A stretch of DNA of 64,000 nt from Duganella lactea (lineage in GTDB: Bacteria; Pseudomonadota; Gammaproteobacteria; Burkholderiales; Burkholderiaceae_D). Shown one piece after another: positions 59,499 through 64,000 of the stretch. The stretch is taken from contig NZ_WWCP01000015.1 in NCBI RefSeq assembly GCF_009857505.1, forward strand, positions 62,001 to 126,000, written 5' to 3'. Numbering within the stretch: position 1 is the stretch's first letter; each line of letters starts with the position of its first letter. Below the pieces are notes generated by a model. That model did not search any database, was not told the origin of the DNA, and saw only the letters and a list, made by a program, of their open reading frames with translations. A program made the translations under genes and the position numbers.

Positions 59499-60250
59499 GG
59501 TTTATAGTCGGGATGCTCGCGCAGCGTGGCAAAACACCTGCCCTGCCGCTCCAGCCCCGTGATCAGAGGTTCAAGATTCGCCGGCGCCCAAGGGTCCTTG
59601 CGCGACCAGATGCCCATATGGATCAGGACGATATCGCCGCCGCGCAGGTCGCGCAACATCTTTTGCAGCAGTACCGCATTCGGATACGCGGCGCTCGGCA
59701 GCTCGTCGCCGGAAAAGCCGGCCGGCGCCCAGCCCGCGTGCGCGTAACCGCAGGCCTTGCCGATCGCCAGCAGCCGCGCCGAGGTACGGCCGGCCGGCGC
59801 GCGCCACAAGGGATCGAGCGGCTTGCCGGTCAGTTGCACGAAACGCTGATCGACCCGCTTGAGCTGTTCGCAATACTGCTGCGGCGTCCAGCTGACCTGC
59901 CGGCTCGCCTGCGACCCGAAGCCGGGCTTGACCACCACCGTGCCGTCGGCGCCATCGCGCACGAACACCGCATGGTCCCAGGTATGCGTGCCGATCGCAT
60001 GGCCTTCCGCCACGCGCGCCCTCCAGTACGCCGACCACGACGGGTCCAGCGTATCGTCGCCGCGCACGGTTTTCTCGTTGGCGAGGAAGAAGGTGGCCTT
60101 GATGTGGTGGCGGTTCAGCGTATCGGCGATCAGCTCGGCCTGCGACTGGCTGCCGGTGTCGAAGGTCAGATAGATGACGCCTTGGCAAGCGGCATGCGCG
60201 CTCGGCGCTGCCGCCAGCGCCATCAGGGTCAGGGCGGCGGCGCGGCGCAT
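59495..60250 (-). CDS. polysaccharide deacetylase (NodB family)
   Basis: 251 residues from the ATG at 60250. Signal peptide (MRRAAALTLMALAAAPSAHA), then a NodB domain. Motif 1 reads TFDTGSQSQ, where the usual DDG is DTG, so the first metal-ligand site is altered; motif 2 has the His pair in GTHTWDHA; motif 3 WRAPAGR and motif 5 LIHMGIW are present. Metal-dependent de-N-acetylation of cell-surface or periplasmic glycan is inferred. Its start overlaps the propeller stop by one base. Confidence 0.82.
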   Translation of the reverse strand: MRRAAALTLMALAAAPSAHAACQGVIYLTFDTGSQSQAELIADTLNRHHIKATFFLANEKTVRGDDTLDPSWSAYWRARVAEGHAIGTHTWDHAVFVRDGADGTVVVKPGFGSQASRQVSWTPQQYCEQLKRVDQRFVQLTGKPLDPLWRAPAGRTSARLLAIGKACGYAHAGWAPAGFSGDELPSAAYPNAVLLQKMLRDLRGGDIVLIHMGIWSRKDPWAPANLEPLITGLERQGRCFATLREHPDYKP

Positions 60251-61209
60251 CAGCGGGACGCGGAGTTGATAAAGAACACGCCGTGCGGCGAGCGGCCGAC
60301 CGGGATGGTCTTGATCAGCTTGCGGGTCTTCAGATCGATCACCGCCACCTTCTTGATCCAGCGCAGCGTGACCCACATGGTCTTGCCGTCGTCGCTGACT
60401 TCCATGCAGTCCGGGCCGCCGGGCACGTTGATCTGGCCGACGTTTTCCAATGTCTTCTGATCAATGATGTTAATCGAATTGGAAACACGGTTCGACACAT
60501 AGGTGTGGCGGCCATCGCCGGCCGAACGGAAGTTGTGCGCGCCCATGCCGGTCTTGATGCGCTTGACCGTCTTCCGCGCCTTCCAGTCGATCACTTCCAC
60601 GTAGTCGCTGCCCATGATGCCGACCAGCAGATACTTGTCGTCCGGCGTCATGGCGATGCCGGCAGGCAGCTTGCCGACCGGGAGCGTCCACCTGATCGTC
60701 TGCGTGGGCAGATCGATGGCGCTGACCTGGTCGCTACCCTGCTGGGTGATGAAGACCATGTTGCTGGCGGCGTTGAACGCCACGTGGCTGGGCAGCTTGG
60801 CCAGCGGCAGGCGCTTGGCCAGCGTCAGATTGACGCCATCGTAGGTGTAGAGATCGACGCGGTCCAGGCGCAGCGAGTTCGACACGAACCACTTCTGGTC
60901 CGGCGAAAAACCGATCTGGTACGGGTCGGGAATGTTCTTCAGCGTGCGTTGCGGCTGGCCGGTTTTCGGGTCCAGGAAGATCAGCTCATTGCCGACCGAG
61001 CTGGCGACGATCAGCGACTTGTTGTCCGGCGTGGCCATCAGGTGGTGCGGCTCCTTGCCGACCGGGATCGTGCCCAGGTCGCGGTAGGTGGCCTGGTCCA
61101 GCAACTGCACGGTGGCGTCGCGCGAGTTCAGCACCACCACCACATTCGCTTGCGCGCAGCCGATGGCGGCCATGGCGCAAACGCAGGAAAAAACGAAACG
61201 TCGGAACAT
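60250..61209 (-). CDS. YVTN-family beta-propeller protein
   Basis: 319 residues from the ATG at 61209. A signal peptide (CVCAMAAIGCAQA) precedes repeating blades of about 40 residues containing VVLNSRDATVQLLD, IPVGKEPHHLMATPDNK, LPVGKLPAGIAMTPDDK and IPVGRSPHGVFF. Such seven-bladed propellers bind partners or act with periplasmic enzymes. First gene of the overlapping operon, so the translation coupling starts here. Function unknown. Confidence 0.87.
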   Translation of the reverse strand: MFRRFVFSCVCAMAAIGCAQANVVVVLNSRDATVQLLDQATYRDLGTIPVGKEPHHLMATPDNKSLIVASSVGNELIFLDPKTGQPQRTLKNIPDPYQIGFSPDQKWFVSNSLRLDRVDLYTYDGVNLTLAKRLPLAKLPSHVAFNAASNMVFITQQGSDQVSAIDLPTQTIRWTLPVGKLPAGIAMTPDDKYLLVGIMGSDYVEVIDWKARKTVKRIKTGMGAHNFRSAGDGRHTYVSNRVSNSINIIDQKTLENVGQINVPGGPDCMEVSDDGKTMWVTLRWIKKVAVIDLKTRKLIKTIPVGRSPHGVFFINSASR

Positions 61210-61300
61210 AGAGGATGCTGCTCCAAAAGCAAAACCCCATTTTACGTGCAAAGCCCATGCCCTGCTACAATTCCGGCCTGTTTCTAATGAAAGGAAGACC

Positions 61301-61657
61301 ATGTCCACCATCACCACCCCATCGGGCCTGCAATACATCGAACTGACCGTGGGCGAAGGCGCCGAAGCCAAAGCCGGCCAGAACGTCACCGTGCACTACA
61401 CCGGCTGGCTGCGCAACGACGACGGCAGCAAGGGCCCGAAATTTGATTCGAGCAAAGACCGCAACGATCCATTCGAGTTCGCCCTGGGCGCCGGCATGGT
61501 CATCCGCGGCTGGGACGAAGGCGTGCAAGGCATGAAAATCGGCGGCGCCCGCCAACTGATCATTCCAGCCGAACTGGGCTACGGCTCGCGCGGCGCCGGC
61601 GGCGTGATTCCACCGAACGCCACGCTGATCTTCGACGTCGAACTGCTGGCGGTATAA
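61301..61657 (+). CDS. FKBP-type peptidyl-prolyl isomerase
   Basis: 118 residues, cytosolic. A single FKBP domain: VTVHYTGWL, DSSKDRNDPFEFALGAGMV, IRGWDEGVQGMKIGGAR, and the PPNATLIFDVELL end. It starts with AAAGGAAG ahead of the ATG and diverges from the propeller gene. Prolyl isomerase activity inferred; no secretion signal, unlike FkpA. Confidence 0.92.
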   Translation: MSTITTPSGLQYIELTVGEGAEAKAGQNVTVHYTGWLRNDDGSKGPKFDSSKDRNDPFEFALGAGMVIRGWDEGVQGMKIGGARQLIIPAELGYGSRGAGGVIPPNATLIFDVELLAV

Positions 61658-61682
61658 ACGTCGTCCCGCGGGAATAACGAAG

Positions 61683-62465
61683 CTAGCGCTGCCAGTTGCG
61701 GCGCAAGGCTTCCAGCTCGGCCCGCGTGTCGAGCATGCCGCCGACGATGCGCTGGTCGATCGCCTCCAGCACCGCCGTCGGCATCTCCGTCCCCGCCATG
61801 CGGTAGGCGTCCATGGTCGCCGCCGGACGCCCATGCTGCACCATCACCGGCACCCGCCATTCCTCGTTGGCGCGGCACGCCAGCCCCACCAGATCCTGCG
61901 TCATCCCCACCAGCGTGAAGCTGCGGCAGTAGGTTCCCTCGTTGGATAAAAAGCTCAGGCCCACGCGCACATCGCTGTCGGCCTGCGTCGCCGCGCCGCC
62001 CAGTTGCTGGCTCAGCGAAGCGGCCAGCCGGCCCTGCGCCACCAGCAAGCCATTGCGGCTCACCACGTCGGTGGCCGGCGGCATGTTGTCGCCAAACCAG
62101 CCCGGCTGCCATTTGGCCAGCCCGAACTTGCCGGCCGCCAGTCCCAGCACCATGACCAGCGCCAGCGCGCTCCATTCCAGCCAGCCCCAATGCCGGCGCG
62201 TGGCCGCCTTGCGTACCGCCTGCTGGGCCGCCAGACGCTGCGCGCGCACCGCCGCCAGTTGCACCACATTGGCGCCTCGGCGGGCCTGCAGCGCGGACGG
62301 ATTGTGCTGATCGGCGTAGACGCCGGCGTTGCGCGCGGCCCGCAGCCGCGCCACCCGGCGCGCCAGATGGCTGTCGTGGCGCAGCGCGGACTCCAGCGCC
62401 AGACGGGTCGCTTCGTCCAGTTCGCCATCGGCATACGCTATCAGTGTCTCGTCTGAAAAGCTCAT
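61683..62465 (-). CDS. anti-sigma-factor-like membrane protein
   Basis: 260 residues from the ATG at 62465. The N-terminus (SFSDETLIAYADGELDEATR) is typical of anti-sigma/zf-HC2-like domains without the zinc cysteines. A helical region leads to one membrane helix (about 120-140, WLEWSALALVMVLGLAAG) and a periplasmic domain. An ECF sigma partner usually sits immediately upstream, but none does here. Regulatory role inferred only. Confidence 0.7.
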   Translation of the reverse strand: MSFSDETLIAYADGELDEATRLALESALRHDSHLARRVARLRAARNAGVYADQHNPSALQARRGANVVQLAAVRAQRLAAQQAVRKAATRRHWGWLEWSALALVMVLGLAAGKFGLAKWQPGWFGDNMPPATDVVSRNGLLVAQGRLAASLSQQLGGAATQADSDVRVGLSFLSNEGTYCRSFTLVGMTQDLVGLACRANEEWRVPVMVQHGRPAATMDAYRMAGTEMPTAVLEAIDQRIVGGMLDTRAELEALRRNWQR

Positions 62466-62669
62466 GATCCCGTCCTCTAGGCGTTCCATCATAAACCTTT
62501 TTCGTCACCAATGCGGGTTTGCCGAAAACGTGTAAGCCCTTTAAATACAAGGCTTTAGTCACAGCAAAGCGCGGCGACTCAACAAATACAAGGCGCGCTT
62601 CGAACGGAAACCATTACTTTTAACAATATTTATGCTAATCTGCGCGCTCTAATAACCAAGGAGGTAGTA

Positions 62670-62957
62670 ATGAAAAAAGGCGAACTGATTGCAGAATTTG
62701 CGAAACGCACCGAGCTGTCCGCTGCTGCCGCCAACGGCGCAGTGAACACGCTGATCGCCATCATCACCGAGCGTCTGAAAAAAGGCGACTCGGTCGGCAT
62801 CACCGGCTTCGGCACCTTCTCGGTCGCCAAGCGCGCAGCGCGTAAAGGCCGCAATCCTGCAACCGGCGAAGCGATCAAGATCGCCGCGTCGAAAACCCCG
62901 AAATTCTCGGCTGGCGCCACGCTGAAATCGGCAGTCAACCCGACGAAGAAGAAGTAA
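62670..62957 (+). CDS. HU-family DNA-binding protein
   Basis: 95 residues. The HU/IHF fold with MKKGELIAEFAKR, a GFGTFSVAKRAARKGRNPATG arm (about residues 50-72) and lysine-rich end. It binds and bends DNA non-specifically. AAGGAGG precedes the ATG at ideal distance. Single gene with a terminator candidate downstream. Confidence 0.95.
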   Translation: MKKGELIAEFAKRTELSAAAANGAVNTLIAIITERLKKGDSVGITGFGTFSVAKRAARKGRNPATGEAIKIAASKTPKFSAGATLKSAVNPTKKK

Positions 62958-62998
62958 TTCTTCCGGAGTGACCGGACGCCCGGGAGGGCGACGGCGGC

Positions 62999-63047
62999 AA
63001 CGGCGGTTCATGCGGGCACGTCCCGGCATGGCCGCCGTTTCTGTTTG
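62999..63047 (+). terminator. terminator after HU gene
   Basis: AACGGCGG pairs with CCGCCGTT across a structured loop (CATGCGGG / CCCGGCATG) with a weak T-rich tail (TCTGTTT). Confidence 0.55.
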
Positions 63048-63127
63048 GAGCCCGCACTCTAGGGAGATTGGCCGCCGCCGCGGTTATGATGACGCGTCAT
63101 TTCATCAATCACTGCAAGGAGCGCGGT

Positions 63128-63379
63128 ATGAGTTTGCAAGAACAGTTTGAACAAGCACAGGCGGACTCGAAGAATCTGCCGGAACGGCCGGACAACATGA
63201 CGCTGCTGAAAATCTACGCCCTGTTCAAACAGGGTTCGGCCGGCGATGTGAGCGGCGAGCGTCCCGGCATGACCGACTTCGTCGGCCGCGCCAAGTACGA
63301 TGCCTGGGCCGCGCTGGCCGGCACCAGCCAGGACCAGGCCAAACAGCAGTACATCGATTTGATCGAAGAACTGAAGTAA
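63128..63379 (+). CDS. acyl-CoA-binding protein
   Basis: 83 residues from the ATG at 63128; an upstream frame extension is not supported. The ACBP domain has LLKIYALFKQGSAGDVSG, followed by the conserved KYDAWAAL helix. It binds medium- and long-chain acyl-CoA, buffering acyl-CoA pools, which would fit PHA and lipid metabolism in this organism. Confidence 0.93.
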   Translation: MSLQEQFEQAQADSKNLPERPDNMTLLKIYALFKQGSAGDVSGERPGMTDFVGRAKYDAWAALAGTSQDQAKQQYIDLIEELK

Positions 63380-63381
63380 TT

Positions 63382-63407
63382 AAAAAAGGCCCGTGCGGGC
63401 CTTTTTT
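63382..63407. terminator. bidirectional terminator after the ACBP gene
   Basis: AAAAAAGGCCCG and CGGGCCTTTTTT with a 2-base loop. It lies at the stop of the ACBP gene and 57 bases from the convergent PHA gene's stop. Confidence 0.88.
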
Positions 63408-63463
63408 GTTTTACTGTTTTAAATCGAACAACAGTAATAAAAATCAAGCAACATCAAAAGATA

Positions 63464-63742
63464 TCAAGCGGCGAACAGCTGACGCATCTTTTCACTGACC
63501 TTGGCCTCGATCTGGCTGGCCATCATGCTCATCGGGAAGCCCAGCGCGATCCGCAGCTGCGCCTGATGCGGCTGCAACGTCAGCGCGCCGTCGACGCCGC
63601 TGCGCTCGAAACGCAACACATCGCCGTCCCAGCGGCAAACCAGTTCAAATTGTTCGGCCAGCTTGTCGGCCATCTGTTGGGCGGCTGCGCGCGCCTGTTC
63701 CGGCGCCAGGCTGTGCGCCTGGACGATATTGATGTCCGCCAT
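63464..63742 (-). CDS. polyhydroxyalkanoic acid system family protein
   Basis: 92 residues from the ATG at 63742, preceded by GGGGGAG. It reads MADINIVQAHSLAPEQARAA, an aromatic-poor middle, and a C-terminal helical SQIEAKVSEKMRQLF, matching small granule-associated proteins (PHA_gran_rgn) of unknown exact role. Another frame extends 13 residues upstream. Fits with the phasin gene at 22911. Confidence 0.85.
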   Translation of the reverse strand: MADINIVQAHSLAPEQARAAAQQMADKLAEQFELVCRWDGDVLRFERSGVDGALTLQPHQAQLRIALGFPMSMMASQIEAKVSEKMRQLFAA

Positions 63743-64000
63743 GCGGATCTCCCCCTGCTGTGCAGAAAACAAAGGCGCCATGATGCCAGTTGCGGGCCTG
63801 CGGCGCCAGTGGGCGGCGACCGGCGCGATGCCGGCGCGATAGTTGTCGCTTTCACCGAATGAATTTGCTTATATGTATTGTATATAAGCGCAATTTGTGA
63901 GAAAGGACGAATTACCTTAAAATACAGTGCTTTGCCGAGGTTAGCCAGGCAACCCGCCCCGCCGCCGACGCCGCTGCACACCAACATTGATAGGACTGTT
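63743..64000. other. right window edge
   Basis: 258 bases with no supported gene. The first 60 carry the PHA gene promoter side. AT-rich stretches near 63865-63895 could hold a promoter for a gene beyond the edge. Nothing else is recognised. Confidence 0.4.

Overview
The window reads as the chromosome of a GC-rich betaproteobacterium, most likely Oxalobacteraceae (Massilia, Duganella or Janthinobacterium type). That placement is an inference from gene content and protein style: polyhydroxyalkanoate (PHA) granule genes, two large TonB-dependent receptors, Bpt next to Aat, and a TAXI solute-binding protein. No database search was possible. Apart from the first 3.2 kb the genes are mostly housekeeping and transport, densely packed in short operons. 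GC-rich codon use produces many long antisense open frames, which I treated as shadows.

Layout. 1-3.19 kb is the end of an integrated element: two convergent tyrosine recombinases and a small unknown gene, abutting the 3' end of an initiator tRNA-Met gene. 3.4-7.7 kb holds a Nudix hydrolase, the N-degron transferases aat and bpt, pyrD and an aldo/keto reductase. 7.8-11.8 kb holds a TonB-dependent receptor and a chemoreceptor. 11.9-18.4 kb is a sulfur block: cysT-cysW-cysA-cysB in one operon, then a TauE exporter, a 1-Cys peroxiredoxin and sbp. 18.5-22.6 kb holds dgkA, an IclR regulator, a PBP7-type endopeptidase, a nitroreductase and an EamA transporter. 22.9-27.4 kb holds a phasin, a striking 42-bp perfect inverted repeat and livHMGF. 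27.7-30.5 kb holds ispH, an FKBP isomerase, radC, rpmB and rpmG. 30.6-35.8 kb holds a fatty acid desaturase, an MscS channel, an RsmB-like methyltransferase, purN and a barstar-like protein.

36.1-41.2 kb holds a glycine-zipper envelope protein, a spermidine-synthase-like protein, a GspE/PilB-type ATPase, tRNA-Lys and two tandem periplasmic binding proteins. 41.2-46.5 kb holds a PhzF protein, a decayed stretch, a second TonB receptor and corA. 46.6-51.6 kb is the nitrogen-control locus: glnA, a DUF4124 protein, ntrB and ntrC. A sigma-54 promoter and two NtrC sites lie upstream of glnA. 51.6-61.2 kb holds a rhodanese, a TAXI protein, a divergent 1052-residue penicillin-binding protein and a five-gene operon in which every junction overlaps. 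61.3-64 kb holds an FKBP isomerase, an anti-sigma-like protein, HU, an acyl-CoA-binding protein and a PHA-granule protein.

The best-supported regulatory circuit is NtrBC control of glnA. The most system-like unexplained unit is the overlapping operon at 56.9-61.2 kb (YVTN propeller, NodB deacetylase, sterol-desaturase-type enzyme, EI24 membrane protein, molybdopterin-binding-fold protein). No CRISPR array, prophage structural genes, insertion-sequence transposase or rRNA was seen.
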